A stretch of DNA of 64,000 nt from Paenibacillus phytohabitans (GCF_013141775.1 NZ_WHOB01000029.1:1-64000); one strand, 5' to 3'; counted from the stretch's first letter, positions 43,888 to 53,277 are shown. Numbers and translations: made by a program. The notes: generated by a model not told the origin, from the sequence alone.

Positions 43888-44895
43888 ATGAACAAGGCAA
43901 GACAACCTTTCGCTATCCTGTGCATCATCTTCCTGATGAGCACCTTACTGCTCGCCTGCAGCAGCACCAAGAATGACGAAGGCAACGCTGCAGCTAACAC
44001 AGCTGCCGGCAATACCGCTGCAACCGCTGCTCCAACCGCAGAAGCTACTGCAGAACCGGCAGCCACAACACGCTCTTACACCGATTACAAAGGCCATACG
44101 GTTGAGATTCCTGTGAACCCGCAGCGGATCATCTACTCCGGGGAAACTTATGGCGATCTGATTGCGCTGGGCGTACAGGCCATCGGCTATCCGCTCTCCA
44201 TGGCTGATGGCCAGGTATTCAAGGACAAGCTGACCGGGGTAGAAGATGTCGGCTTCCCGATCAACCTGGAGAAGACGCTTGAGCTTCAGCCGGATCTGAT
44301 CATCTATGCCGGAATTGAAGAGGCTGATTTCGATGCTTTGTCCAAAATCGCTCCAACCATTATCTTCGATACCTTCGCCCCGCTGAAGGAACGGATGCAG
44401 GAAATCGGCGGTATCCTGGGCAAAACAACAGAAGCAGAAGCCTGGCTGGCCCAGTACCAGACGCAGGAAGACGCCATGTGGGCCCAGCTTAAAGCATCAG
44501 GCATGAAGGAAGGCGAAACCGCCGCAGTCTTCACTTACTATCCGGGCGACAGACTGTTTGTAATGGCTACAACCGGCCTGTCACAGGTACTGTATGGAGA
44601 GAACGGATTCAAGCCTACTCCGGCGATCCAAAAGGTGCTTGACGCCGACATGGGCTTCCAGGAGATCTCGATGGAGGTTATCCAGGAATACGCAGGGGAC
44701 CGTATTTTCCTTCTGACGCCGGTAGCTGACGAAGCCAAGGCATCGACCGACAAGCTGCTGGAAAGTGCAGTCTGGAAAAGCCTGCCGGCCGTTAAGAACG
44801 GCTATGTCTACACGCAGGACATTATGAAAACCTCCAGTGATGCCACCACCAGAGAATGGCTGCTGGGAGAAATCCCCACAATGCTGAATAAGTAA
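43888..44895 (+). CDS. Iron-siderophore ABC transporter substrate-binding lipoprotein
   Basis: The protein has 335 residues from the ATG at 43888 (GGGAGG upstream). The signal ends LLAC with Cys24. After an A/T/N-rich tether the FecB/FhuD-type fold follows: VNPQRIIYSGETYGDLIALG, LELQPDLIIYAG, PTIIFDTFAPLKERMQEIGGILG and KNGYVYTQDI. It should catch a ferric siderophore outside the membrane and hand it to a permease that is not in this window. A Fur box and a repeat operator precede it. The next gene encodes an AraC regulator with a related binding domain. Confidence 0.92.
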   Translation: MNKARQPFAILCIIFLMSTLLLACSSTKNDEGNAAANTAAGNTAATAAPTAEATAEPAATTRSYTDYKGHTVEIPVNPQRIIYSGETYGDLIALGVQAIGYPLSMADGQVFKDKLTGVEDVGFPINLEKTLELQPDLIIYAGIEEADFDALSKIAPTIIFDTFAPLKERMQEIGGILGKTTEAEAWLAQYQTQEDAMWAQLKASGMKEGETAAVFTYYPGDRLFVMATTGLSQVLYGENGFKPTPAIQKVLDADMGFQEISMEVIQEYAGDRIFLLTPVADEAKASTDKLLESAVWKSLPAVKNGYVYTQDIMKTSSDATTREWLLGEIPTMLNK

Positions 44896-44924
44896 CGATT
44901 ACGCATGCAGACAGGACGAATATT

Positions 44925-44965
44925 AAAAGCAGCTTATCAACTAATGTTGATAAGCTGCTTTATTT
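44925..44965 (+). terminator. Terminator of the siderophore-binding gene
   Basis: AAAGCAGCTTATCAAC and GTTGATAAGCTGCTTT form a 16-bp perfect stem with a T-rich end. Confidence 0.95.
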
Positions 44966-44983
44966 TATATACAATGAGGTTTA

Positions 44984-45000
44984 TTGATAATCGTTCTCAA
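44984..45000 (+). promoter_or_regulatory. Fur box before the AraC-type regulator
   Basis: TTGATAATCGTTCTCAA is a near-palindrome of the Fur type (TGATAAT-N-ATTATCA with two changes). It lies 41 bp before the regulator's start codon. Confidence 0.75.
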
Positions 45001-45041
45001 TATACATATAAATTCAACTGCCCTGAAAGGAGTGCTGAGCC

Positions 45042-46754
45042 TTGAGACAGAATGCCCTGAACCCTGGACTCCCCCCTGAACCCGCACTTGCAGCGGCTCC
45101 GGCCCTGCCGGCAGTTCCGCTCCGCTCCCTGCTGTTTCAGCTGAAGGGCATTGAGCTGGTAATCCAGAGTGCTGACACTGTGTCCGCTGTGCAGACTGCC
45201 GGTCAGCATACACTTCTGATCTTTACCGGAGGCCGCGGTGAACTCTGTATCGGGGAGCAGCCGGCCCTTTCAGTACATGTAGACAAGTGTTGTCTGCTGT
45301 CCCCCGGAACTTCCTACAGTACGGATAACGCGGAAATGACACTATACTATTATTTGATATCCTTTGCCGCTATCACGGCTGGAGATTCTCCTGCTTCCTA
45401 TACAGCTGAATTGCTGCCCGGCCGGAAAGAACTAATCGTCCACCCCTTCACCCGGGTGATACGGCTCGCAGAGGAACTGCTTGCGAACCAGGGCAGCGGG
45501 GACGAACTCCAGTATTTCAGACAGCAGCTGCAGTTCCAGGAGCTGCTGCTCCTGCTATTTGAACATAATTACTCCACCCGCCAGCTGCCCAGTCCCGCGC
45601 AATCCGTGGAGAGTACAATTCAATTCCTGCAGGATCATTATATGGAGAGCATCACGGTGAAGCAGCTTGCGGAGCTGGCACAGGTCTCTCCCTGGCAATA
45701 CACCCCTATCTTCCAGAAGCTGACCGGCAAGCGGCCGCTCGATTATCTGACCGATCTGCGCATCGGGCACTCCAAGAACTATCTGCTGGAATCCGCCGAG
45801 CCGCTGCGCGAAATCGCCCGGCTGGTGGGCTTCTCCGATGAATATTACTTCAGCCGCCGCTTCCGGCAGAAGACGGGAGTCACGCCCGGGCAGTATGCCC
45901 AGGCCCAGCAGCGAAAAGTTACCGTCAAGGATTGGACGGGGCATGAAGTGGAAATTCCGGAGCGTCCGAAGCGGATTGTCTACCACGGAGAGACACTTGG
46001 GGATTTGCTGGCGCTGGGAGTCAAGCCGGCCGGAGGCGATGAGGCCTTCGCCCGGAACAGCGTCTATAAGCACCGCGTCAAGAATCTGGCCAATGTCGGC
46101 TTCCCGCTGGACCCGCAGCTGACCCGGCTGATCAGCCCCGACCTGATTATTATCGCGAATTCGGACGAGCGCGCCTATACGCGCGTCTCCGGTATCGCCC
46201 CGACCCTCACCTTCGATTCATTCGCGCCGCTCGAGCATCGGCTGCGGATACTTGGCGGGTGGCTCGGCAGGCAGCGCGAAGCAGAAGCCTGGCTGGAGGC
46301 CTACCACGCCAAAAACGCTGCCATGTGGCAGCGTCTGTACGCAGAGGGGCTCCAGCCGGGAGAAACCGCCTCCGCGCTGGTCTACGACCATGGCAACCGC
46401 CTGTTCGCTATGGCGATGACCGGACTGTCCACGGCCCTGTATGCTCCCGGCGGCCTGCAGCCGACGGCAGAGATTAAGGGCCTGCTGGACCAGGGGCTTG
46501 GCTTCGGCGAGGTGGACCCGGCGAAGCTGCACAGCTACGCGGGGGACCGCGTCTTCATGCTCATCCCGGAGCGCGAGGACTCACGGGAAGCCATGGAGCA
46601 GCTGCTGCGGACGCCGCTGTGGAACAGCCTGCCCGCCGTACAGGAGGGCCGCGTCTATATGCTGGACGGCGCCAAATGGAATTCCGGCGATGCCCTGACC
46701 CGCGAGCGGCTGCTGACCCTGCTGCCCAGGCTGCTGGGGGGAGCGGGCGGGTAG
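45042..46754 (+). CDS. AraC regulator fused to a siderophore-binding domain (Btr-like)
   Basis: The protein has 570 residues from a TTG with AAAGGAG upstream. It has an N-terminal ligand or dimer part (about 1-185), two AraC helix-turn-helix motifs (about 190-285: ITVKQLAELAQVSPWQYTPIFQKLTG, LREIARLVGFSDEYYFSRRFRQKTGVTPGQY) and a periplasmic-binding-protein domain (about 290-565: ERPKRIVYHGETLGDLLALG, FAPLEHRLRILGGWLG) close in sequence to the neighbouring lipoprotein. B. subtilis Btr has this architecture and activates siderophore uptake when it binds ferric bacillibactin in the cell. Same use is inferred here. Confidence 0.92.
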   Translation: MRQNALNPGLPPEPALAAAPALPAVPLRSLLFQLKGIELVIQSADTVSAVQTAGQHTLLIFTGGRGELCIGEQPALSVHVDKCCLLSPGTSYSTDNAEMTLYYYLISFAAITAGDSPASYTAELLPGRKELIVHPFTRVIRLAEELLANQGSGDELQYFRQQLQFQELLLLLFEHNYSTRQLPSPAQSVESTIQFLQDHYMESITVKQLAELAQVSPWQYTPIFQKLTGKRPLDYLTDLRIGHSKNYLLESAEPLREIARLVGFSDEYYFSRRFRQKTGVTPGQYAQAQQRKVTVKDWTGHEVEIPERPKRIVYHGETLGDLLALGVKPAGGDEAFARNSVYKHRVKNLANVGFPLDPQLTRLISPDLIIIANSDERAYTRVSGIAPTLTFDSFAPLEHRLRILGGWLGRQREAEAWLEAYHAKNAAMWQRLYAEGLQPGETASALVYDHGNRLFAMAMTGLSTALYAPGGLQPTAEIKGLLDQGLGFGEVDPAKLHSYAGDRVFMLIPEREDSREAMEQLLRTPLWNSLPAVQEGRVYMLDGAKWNSGDALTRERLLTLLPRLLGGAGG

Positions 46755-46870
46755 GCGGGTTCGGGAATTCAGAGTGACTGGAACCTGGTACAATATCAGA
46801 ACTAAAGAAGTGAGTCCATTTAACAATGCAGCAACTGCTGTATTCCGTTCCAAATGGAAATTAAGTGATA

Positions 46871-47050
46871 GTTGTATAATGTGCAATTAAAAACAGCGAA
46901 AAGAGAGGCTTGCCTCATATAAGTGCAATCTGTACAACTAAAATTACCCAAATGAGTGAAAACAATCTACAAATAGCTATTTAATTGCACGAAATACAAC
47001 TAAACGGATAATTGGGTGTATATCAGACGATTTAGTTGTACAAAGTGCAC
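46871..47050. repeat. Phased intergenic repeat island (GTTGTA...TGCA modules)
   Basis: Modules start at 46871 (GTTGTATAATGTGCA), 46923 (GTGCAATCTGTACAAC), 46985 (TTGCACGAAATACAAC) and 47031 (TTTAGTTGTACAAAGTGCAC). The steps are 52, 62 and 46 bp and the orientation is forward, reverse, reverse, forward. They lie in the 743-bp gap 46755-47497 between convergent genes, in which I see no gene. Confidence 0.85.
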
Positions 47051-47207
47051 TTATGCATATCGCTTACCGCACACACCTAGGCATATACCGTAATCGGATC
47101 ATCTCAGGCCATTAGCAAGCGATTTACCAAAATGGTTTTCACTAAATAAATCTGACGCTACACCAGGAGCTGCCCTAGATCGCCTGAATTCGTACCTCGG
47201 CAGAGTT

Positions 47208-47330
47208 CGTACAATAGATTTCTTCCTTTCAGCCACAATCGGGGACGATCCCTAAATTCTGTTGCAGTAAATACATTAGAATGCCTTTGCAGACCCTTAA
47301 AACCCCGATTCTGTTGTACAAAATACGATC
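47208..47330. repeat. Second phased intergenic repeat island in the same gap
   Basis: CGTACAATAGATT at 47208, GTTGCAGTAAATACATTA at 47261 and CTGTTGTACAAAATACGA at 47311 are 53 and 50 bp apart. The modules are less alike than in the neighbouring island. A fourth may have been lost. Confidence 0.6.
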
Positions 47331-47497
47331 AGCCGGCTGTGAGGTTAGTCCGGAGTGGCTTGGAGTTGGTTTGTAGCTTGTTTAGAGCTGGTTTCGGACA
47401 TACCGGAGCCCCGGAGCTTGGCCGGAATATGAAGCTTGCCGGATTCACCCGGAGCAGTCCCTTAACTCCACCGCCCGCCCCTTTACAGCTCAAATAT

Positions 47498-49003
47498 TTA
47501 TTTCGCCGCTTCAGGTGTAGAATACCTGATCTTCAGCACCAGAATACCCCGGTCATGCATGTCAGAGGGCAGTTCTACAATCAGGCCTTCACCGGCCCGG
47601 CTCCACTGCAGCTCTCCGTTCCAGCCCAGCAGCTCCACCTGCAGAATCTCTCCGGCGAGCTGCTTGGAGCGGTTGCCCAAGGTCCCGATCACTGTCGTTC
47701 CGCCCTCGGGCCAGCCCATAACAGAGGCATAGAGCAGCTCCCCGCCTCTGGCGGTGAAGCGGATATCCTGCGGGGTGAACGGGCTGCGCTTCGTATCGTT
47801 AAATGTTCCGCTGACGATCTGGGTCGGGCCTTCGCCATATACCTTCCAGGGCCGCGTTCCATAGATTGCTTCCCCGTTTACCGCCAGCCAGTCCCCTACC
47901 TCCAGCAGCAGCTGCTGCTCTTCTTCGGGAATAGTCCCATCCGCACGCGGCCCGACATTCAGCAGCATGACGCCGTTTTTGCTGACTATATCGACCAGGT
48001 CGCCGAGTATAACTCCCGGGGTCTTATATTTGTGGTCGGCAATATGGCACCAGGCGGTTTCACCTACCGAGGTGCAGGTCTGCCAGACCTCCGGATTAAT
48101 ATCGGCCAGCTGGCCCCGCTCCATATCATAGACGGCGGTTCCTTCGGCAAAAGCATCAAATTTATAGTTGATGACTGCCCCCTGGCCCCATTCCGCAGCC
48201 TTGTTGTAATAGTAGGCGGCGAGCTTTTGCAGATAAGGCTTGAAGACCGGCTGCTCGATCCACCAGTCGAAATAGACCAGCTGCGGTCCGTAACGGTCGA
48301 TCAGGTCGCAGATGCGGACCAGCCAGTCGTCCAGAAATTCCTCATTCGGCGGCAGAATCGGCAGCGGATACGCCGGATCGCCGTAGCAAGGCTGCGCCGG
48401 ACCGTACAATTCCGCGTATTTCGGGTCCTGCACATCTGAAGGCAGCTCGCGGCCTCCGTTGTAGTACCACCAATTCTCCGCACGGTGGCTGGAGACGCCG
48501 AAGGTCATATAATGCCGCCGCACGGCTGAGCCAAGCTCGCCGATAATGTCTCTGCGCGGACCCATCCTGGCAGCGGTCCACTCCGAATAAGGGCAGTCAT
48601 ACATGGCGAAGCCGTCATGATGCTCGGCAACCGGCACTACGAACGCGGCACCGGCGCGTTTGAACAGGGCAGCCCACTCCTCGGCATCGAATTTCTCCGC
48701 CGTGAACTGGGGAATGAAATCCTTATAGCCGAATGTATCCGGCGGGCCGTAGGTCTTCAGATGATGCTCATACACCTCAGTGCCTTCCCTGTACATATTG
48801 CGCGCATACCACTCTGTCCCGAAGGCGGGTACAGAATACACCCCCCAATGAATGAAAATCCCAAACTTCGCATCCTCGTACCAGCGGGGAACGGAGTACT
48901 CCTCCAGAGACTTCCAATCTGCTCTAAACGGGCCGTTCTCTACAGTATCCTTGATCTCCAGCTTCTTCTGTCTGCGCAGCTCATGCAGCGATGGTTTTGA
49001 CAA
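47498..49003 (-). CDS. GH29 alpha-L-fucosidase
   Basis: The protein has 501 residues from the TTG at 49003, which has AGAGGTG upstream; a GTG three codons earlier is the alternative. GH29 features are plain: KFGIFIHWGVYSVPAFGTEWYARNMY, EHHDGFAMYDCPYSEWTA, GVSSHRAENWWYY, and the nucleophile region VYFDWWIEQP; MLLNVGPRADGTIP is typical of the family. There is no signal peptide, so it acts in the cytoplasm on imported fucosides. It closes the sugar operon, 5 bp after the CutC gene. The specific glycoside is unknown. Confidence 0.93.
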   Translation of the reverse strand: MSKPSLHELRRQKKLEIKDTVENGPFRADWKSLEEYSVPRWYEDAKFGIFIHWGVYSVPAFGTEWYARNMYREGTEVYEHHLKTYGPPDTFGYKDFIPQFTAEKFDAEEWAALFKRAGAAFVVPVAEHHDGFAMYDCPYSEWTAARMGPRRDIIGELGSAVRRHYMTFGVSSHRAENWWYYNGGRELPSDVQDPKYAELYGPAQPCYGDPAYPLPILPPNEEFLDDWLVRICDLIDRYGPQLVYFDWWIEQPVFKPYLQKLAAYYYNKAAEWGQGAVINYKFDAFAEGTAVYDMERGQLADINPEVWQTCTSVGETAWCHIADHKYKTPGVILGDLVDIVSKNGVMLLNVGPRADGTIPEEEQQLLLEVGDWLAVNGEAIYGTRPWKVYGEGPTQIVSGTFNDTKRSPFTPQDIRFTARGGELLYASVMGWPEGGTTVIGTLGNRSKQLAGEILQVELLGWNGELQWSRAGEGLIVELPSDMHDRGILVLKIRYSTPEAAK

Positions 49004-49017
49004 GGAACTCACCTCTT

Positions 49018-49710
49018 CTATGGTTTGAGAATCTTGCGGACGGCTTCCAGCCGCCCGGGGTCAACCGGCCTCAGCGGATCGCCGTCCTCCCGGACAGCGG
49101 AACCGAAATGCACCCGGCGGACAGCCGTCCGGGAGATGAAATCCTTCAGGCCTGCAGCATTCAAGCCGCTGCCTGCAAGGATGGAGAGCGAAGAACCGGC
49201 GGACAGCCGTTCCAATACGGCAATCCTCGCCATACCCTCAGCGGAAGTAGCCTTATCGCTGCCGCCGGAGGTCAATATATCCGTAATCTGCGGATACCGC
49301 TTCAAGACTTCAAGCGCCTCAAGCTGATCCCGCACCTCATCAAAAGCCCGGTGATACGTTACCTCCATCCCGGCCGCAGCATCAAGCAGCCGGACCAGCA
49401 ATTCTTCATCCACGGTCCCGTCACTGCGGAGCATGCCCGTGACCAGGGACAGTCCGCCCACTCCGGCAATATGCCGGATATCGCGCAGCATCGTTTCCGC
49501 GTCGGATGGGTCATACCGGAAGGAGCGCGCATGCGGCCGCAGCATTACTCTTACGGGAATACTGACTGCCTCCCGCACCGCTTCAATCAGCCCAAGGCTG
49601 GGCGTTAAACCGCCTTCACGGATTCCGGTAATCAGCTCGATCCGGTCCGCTCCATAACGTTCAGCGGTAACTGCATCACTTACTGTCGTGGCTATAACCT
49701 CTAACAGCAT
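49018..49710 (-). CDS. cutC: CutC family TIM-barrel protein
   Basis: The protein has 230 residues, the usual CutC length, with LEVIATTVSDAVTAERYGADRIEL, EGGLTPSLGLIEAV, VRVMLRPHARSFRY and YHRAFDEVRD. CutC is named for a copper-tolerance phenotype in E. coli, but a direct copper role has been disputed. Here it sits 8 bp after a sugar kinase gene and 5 bp before a fucosidase gene, on one transcript, which points to carbohydrate work. The reaction is not known. Confidence 0.9.
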   Translation of the reverse strand: MLLEVIATTVSDAVTAERYGADRIELITGIREGGLTPSLGLIEAVREAVSIPVRVMLRPHARSFRYDPSDAETMLRDIRHIAGVGGLSLVTGMLRSDGTVDEELLVRLLDAAAGMEVTYHRAFDEVRDQLEALEVLKRYPQITDILTSGGSDKATSAEGMARIAVLERLSAGSSLSILAGSGLNAAGLKDFISRTAVRRVHFGSAVREDGDPLRPVDPGRLEAVRKILKP

Positions 49711-49718
49711 AGTTCACT

Positions 49719-50618
49719 CTACTTCCCTTCCTTGTTCATAATCATCCGTGCCGCGCCGATCATTCCGGCATCATTGCCAAGCTCGGCAGGAAGCACCTTA
49801 ATGGACAGCGGTGACACGGCGGCAAGCCCGCTCATCCAGGCATCCCACCATAAGGCATGGGATTCCGCGACTCCGCCGCCAAGAATAATCGCCTCCGGGT
49901 CCATGAAAGACTGGATATTATGCACGGCCAGGCTCAGGTCGTGCATATATCTCTTCATGGGTGCAGCCGCTGCGGCGCTGCCTGCGGCGAATTCCGCCAG
50001 CAGTCTGCGGCCGTCCCAGCCCTCCGCGGCTTCTGCGCCCAGCCGGCTAAGCGCCCTGCCGGACAGATAATGCTCGGCGCAGCCCCGCTGCCCGCAGCTG
50101 CAGGGAATTCCTCCGGGATGGAGCACCATGTGCCCGATCTCCCCGGCCCCGCCCTGTCTGCCTGAGATAGCCTCAGCATTATGAATAACAGCTCCGCCGA
50201 CACCTGTACCCAGCGTCAGCATTACATAATGCTCCAGCCCCGCAGCCGCCCCGCGCCAGCCTTCGCCAAGAGCGGCTGCATTGGCATCGTTGCCAACCGA
50301 CACAGGCAGCGCGAACTCCTCCTCCACAGCTTCCGCCAGGCGCATGCCGGTCCAGCCCGGCAGATTCTCCGTCGCATAGAGGACTACGCCTTCAGCCGGA
50401 TCTACCCGCCCGGCAGTGCCTATGCCAATGCCGCCGAGCCCGTATCCGCAGCACACAAGCTCTGCAATAATCTTTTTCAGCGCAGCGAGAATCCCTGCTG
50501 CCCCCTCGTTCACAGGCGTAGCGGTACTGCGGCGGGCAACAATCTCCCCTTGCCCGTCCACCACTGCCGCCTTAATGAAGGTTCCGCCGATATCGGCCCC
50601 GATATAATAGCGGCTCAT
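49719..50618 (-). CDS. ROK family sugar kinase (ManNAc-kinase-like)
   Basis: The protein has 299 residues from the ATG at 50618, which overlaps the nanE stop (ATGA). A longer open frame upstream lies inside nanE and is not real. The phosphate loop IGADIGGTFIKAAV, the GNDANAAALGEGWRG region, MLTLGTGVGGAVI and the zinc motif CSCGQRGCAEHY identify a ROK kinase. Coupling to NanE suggests N-acetylmannosamine as substrate (NanK role); glucose or N-acetylglucosamine remains possible. Confidence 0.9.
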   Translation of the reverse strand: MSRYYIGADIGGTFIKAAVVDGQGEIVARRSTATPVNEGAAGILAALKKIIAELVCCGYGLGGIGIGTAGRVDPAEGVVLYATENLPGWTGMRLAEAVEEEFALPVSVGNDANAAALGEGWRGAAAGLEHYVMLTLGTGVGGAVIHNAEAISGRQGGAGEIGHMVLHPGGIPCSCGQRGCAEHYLSGRALSRLGAEAAEGWDGRRLLAEFAAGSAAAAAPMKRYMHDLSLAVHNIQSFMDPEAIILGGGVAESHALWWDAWMSGLAAVSPLSIKVLPAELGNDAGMIGAARMIMNKEGK

Positions 50619-51331
50619 CCTTCGGCCTCCGTTGTTGCGCCGCCCGCCTTCTCTTTCATCGCCTTCACATAACGGGCGGCTATCCACTGCGGGCGGGTTA
50701 TCGCCGAGCCTACGACGACGAAGTCCGCACCCAGCTCCAGCGCCGCAGCCGCCTGCGCCGGCTCGGATATCCCGCCTTCGGCGACTACCGGCACCTTCAG
50801 GACAGCGGACAGCCGCTCCAGCAAATCCAGATTCGGCAGCGGAGTTCCCAGCGTCTCTGCGGTATAACCGCATAGCGTAGTCGAGATGTAATCCGCGCCC
50901 CATCCGGCCGCCTGCACCCCTTCTTCGAAGGTCGCAATATCGGCCATCACCGGTATCCCCGCAGCCTTCAGCGCGGCAAGGGTCGCCTCCAGCGTGCGCC
51001 CGTCCGGCCGGAGCCGCCTGGTACCATCGATGGCCACAATATCGGCCCCGGCCGCATGTACTGCGAGTGCATCCTCAAGCGTCGGCGTAATGTAGACCTC
51101 ACTGCCTTCATGCTGTATTTTGACCAGTCCGATCAACGGTAAGCCAGCGGCATCCTTAATCGCCCGGATATCCGCCAGCCCTCCGGCACGGATACCGGCC
51201 GCCCCCGCTTCCTTCGCCGCCATCGCCATCGCCACCATATGATGGCTTCCGAACAGCGGCTCGTCCTCCAGCGCCTGGCAGGATACGACCAGACCCTGAT
51301 AGGGAATGAGACTCCCTGAGCGTTTTTCCAT
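50615..51331 (-). CDS. nanE: N-acetylmannosamine-6-phosphate 2-epimerase
   Basis: The protein has 238 residues from the ATG at 51331. Family features are LVVSCQALEDEPLFGSHHMVAMAMAAKEAGAAGIRAGG, GLVKIQHEGSEVYITPTLED, GADIVAIDGTRRLRPDGR and VVAEGGISEPAQAAAALELGADFVVVGSAITRP. It turns ManNAc-6-P into GlcNAc-6-P. With the ROK kinase it would process ManNAc released by sialic acid or glycan breakdown. No NanA lyase is visible in the window. It is about 100 bp after the second permease gene. Confidence 0.93.
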   Translation of the reverse strand: MEKRSGSLIPYQGLVVSCQALEDEPLFGSHHMVAMAMAAKEAGAAGIRAGGLADIRAIKDAAGLPLIGLVKIQHEGSEVYITPTLEDALAVHAAGADIVAIDGTRRLRPDGRTLEATLAALKAAGIPVMADIATFEEGVQAAGWGADYISTTLCGYTAETLGTPLPNLDLLERLSAVLKVPVVAEGGISEPAQAAAALELGADFVVVGSAITRPQWIAARYVKAMKEKAGGATTEAEG

Positions 51332-51432
51332 ACCTCGCACACCCTCCCTGCATATCATTTTCGTGTATTACACGGCTGCCCTCTTAACATTCTCTCATTC
51401 TTGCACCTTAGTCTACCAGCCTCTCAAGCCTC

Positions 51433-52251
51433 TTAACCCTTAACTGCCCCGCCCACCAAGCCTTTAATAATGAAGCGCTGGACGAACAGGTAGAGAATGA
51501 TGATCGGCAGGGCCACAAGTGCAGCTCCGGCGAACATCTGCGGCCAGTTGGTGTTGTATTGGCTTTTGAAGGCCATGAGGCCTACGGGCAGCGTGCGCAT
51601 ATCCGGCGAGGACAGGTAGACCAGCGGATTGAAAAAGTCATTCCACGAGTTGATCGCCACCACGATAATACAGGTCGCCGTAATCGGCAGCGTCAGCGGA
51701 AAAATAATCTTCAGAAAGGTCCGCCAAGGCCCGCAGCCGTCCACCAGCGCAGCCTCCTCAATTTCAGTCGGCACGGTCTTGAAGAAATTCACATAGAGGA
51801 AGATCGGCAGGGCTAGCCCGGAAGCAATCTGGATCAGTGACAGCCCGACATGCGTGTTGAGCAGATGAATCTCCCGCAGCACCAGAAACGCCGGAATCGT
51901 GCCGGAGAAGGCCGGAAGGATCAGCCCCATCAGGAAGAAGGTCGACATCGCGTCCGATTTATATCTTTTGCCATGATGCAGACCGTAAGCAGCCAGCACC
52001 GAGACGCCGATGGCGGCAGCGGTTGTCATCACCAGCACCAGTATGCTGTTCCCGAAATACGGCAGCAGGTTGCCGGTGCGGAACGCTTCGGTATAATTGC
52101 TCCACTGCGGATCTTTGGGCAGGCTAAGCGGATTGATCGTTGACGGTGTCTGCAGCGAAACCGAGATCATGACCGCCATCGGAACGAGTACAATAATGAG
52201 CGCGATAATCAGCACGGTGTAGATTGAGGTTTTCTGTAATGTAGTCGTCAA
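51433..52251 (-). CDS. Sugar ABC transporter permease (MalG type)
   Basis: The protein has 272 residues and six membrane helices. The ATPase-contact EAA loop reads PTEIEEAALVDGCGPWRTFLKIIFPL. Its start overlaps the end of the other permease gene by 4 bp. The pair forms the membrane channel of an importer that takes its cargo from the lipoprotein at 53.5-54.8 kb. No ATPase gene is in the cluster. Confidence 0.93.
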   Translation of the reverse strand: MTTTLQKTSIYTVLIIALIIVLVPMAVMISVSLQTPSTINPLSLPKDPQWSNYTEAFRTGNLLPYFGNSILVLVMTTAAAIGVSVLAAYGLHHGKRYKSDAMSTFFLMGLILPAFSGTIPAFLVLREIHLLNTHVGLSLIQIASGLALPIFLYVNFFKTVPTEIEEAALVDGCGPWRTFLKIIFPLTLPITATCIIVVAINSWNDFFNPLVYLSSPDMRTLPVGLMAFKSQYNTNWPQMFAGAALVALPIIILYLFVQRFIIKGLVGGAVKG

Positions 52252-53129
52252 TTCGCCACCTCCAGACGGCTGAGCAGCTTCATCTGCACAAAGGTTACAA
52301 CCAGAATCATCACGGACAGGATCATCGCCATCGCGGTGCCGTAGCCCATTTGCGAGGTTTTGAAGGCATATTGATAGATCATAATCCCGAAGGTCTGCGT
52401 AGAGTTGGCCGGTCCGCCTTGCGTCATGATGAAGACATGCTCGAACATTTTCATACAGCCGATCACCGACAGTACCGTATTCACAATGACCGAAGGAATC
52501 AGCAGCGGCAGCGTAACTTTCCAGAATTTATTCCACGGCCCCGCGCCGTCAATGCTTGAAGCTTCATATATTTCACCCGAAACGGATTGTAGTCCAGCCA
52601 AGTAGATCATCATTGAGTAGCCTGTGTACTGCCAGACCATGACGAGTGCAATCGCGTAGATTGCCAGGGAAGGATTACCGAGCCAGTCCAGCTGCGCCAG
52701 ACCATTCAGCCCGATTGCGGCAAAAAACTTCGGCAGAAATCCGACCATCGGCGCATACATGTAGCTCCATACATAACCGATTACAACGGTGTTCAGGATA
52801 ACCGGGAAAAAGATAATCGCCCGCATCCATACAATGCCCTTTAGCTTCTGGTCGAGCAGTACGGCCAGCAGAATTGATGCGCTATGCTGCAGCACGATGA
52901 CTACAACGGAGAGAATCGCCATATTCTTCAGCGCCGTCAGGAGCAGCGGATCACGGAAGGCTTCGCGGAAGTTCTCCAGCCCGACCCAGTCGGCCTTGAA
53001 CGAGAAGCCGTTCCAGTCGGTGAAGCCATAGTACAAGCCGCTGAAGATCGGTCCGGCAAAAAACAGCAGGTAGATCAGGAGCGCCGGCGCGATAAACAGC
53101 AGGTAATTGCGAAAATTCATGAATTTCAT
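52248..53129 (-). CDS. Sugar ABC transporter permease (MalF type)
   Basis: The protein has 293 residues and six membrane helices. The EAA loop is SGEIYEASSIDGAGPWNKFWKVTLPLL. The ATG follows GATGGAGGCAGAAG. A terminator-like hairpin lies between this gene and the binding-protein gene upstream, which may lower permease expression relative to the binding protein, as is common for ABC importers. Confidence 0.93.
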   Translation of the reverse strand: MKFMNFRNYLLFIAPALLIYLLFFAGPIFSGLYYGFTDWNGFSFKADWVGLENFREAFRDPLLLTALKNMAILSVVVIVLQHSASILLAVLLDQKLKGIVWMRAIIFFPVILNTVVIGYVWSYMYAPMVGFLPKFFAAIGLNGLAQLDWLGNPSLAIYAIALVMVWQYTGYSMMIYLAGLQSVSGEIYEASSIDGAGPWNKFWKVTLPLLIPSVIVNTVLSVIGCMKMFEHVFIMTQGGPANSTQTFGIMIYQYAFKTSQMGYGTAMAMILSVMILVVTFVQMKLLSRLEVAN

Positions 53130-53162
53130 CTTCTGCCTCCATCCCTCACCCCAAATTTGGGT

Positions 53163-53219
53163 AAAAAAAAAGAAACCTAAGCGAAAGACAGGGTTGTCCT
53201 TGATCTGAGCTTTCGCTTA
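53163..53219 (-). terminator. Hairpin terminator or attenuator between binding protein and permease genes
   Basis: AAGCGAAAG (53179-53187) and CTTTCGCTT (53210-53218) pair, followed by a long T run on the minus strand. The operon's binding-protein gene lies upstream and the permeases downstream, so partial read-through is likely. Confidence 0.8.
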
Positions 53220-53277
53220 TTCTCTTGTGTTGTGTGTGTTCTATAAAGATTAAACATTAAGAACGTTCCAATTAGAT

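Noticed and set aside
50619..50903. N-terminal extension of the ROK kinase frame
   Set aside because: This part lies within nanE in another frame, is Arg/Gly/Ala-rich, and the kinase starts normally at 50618.
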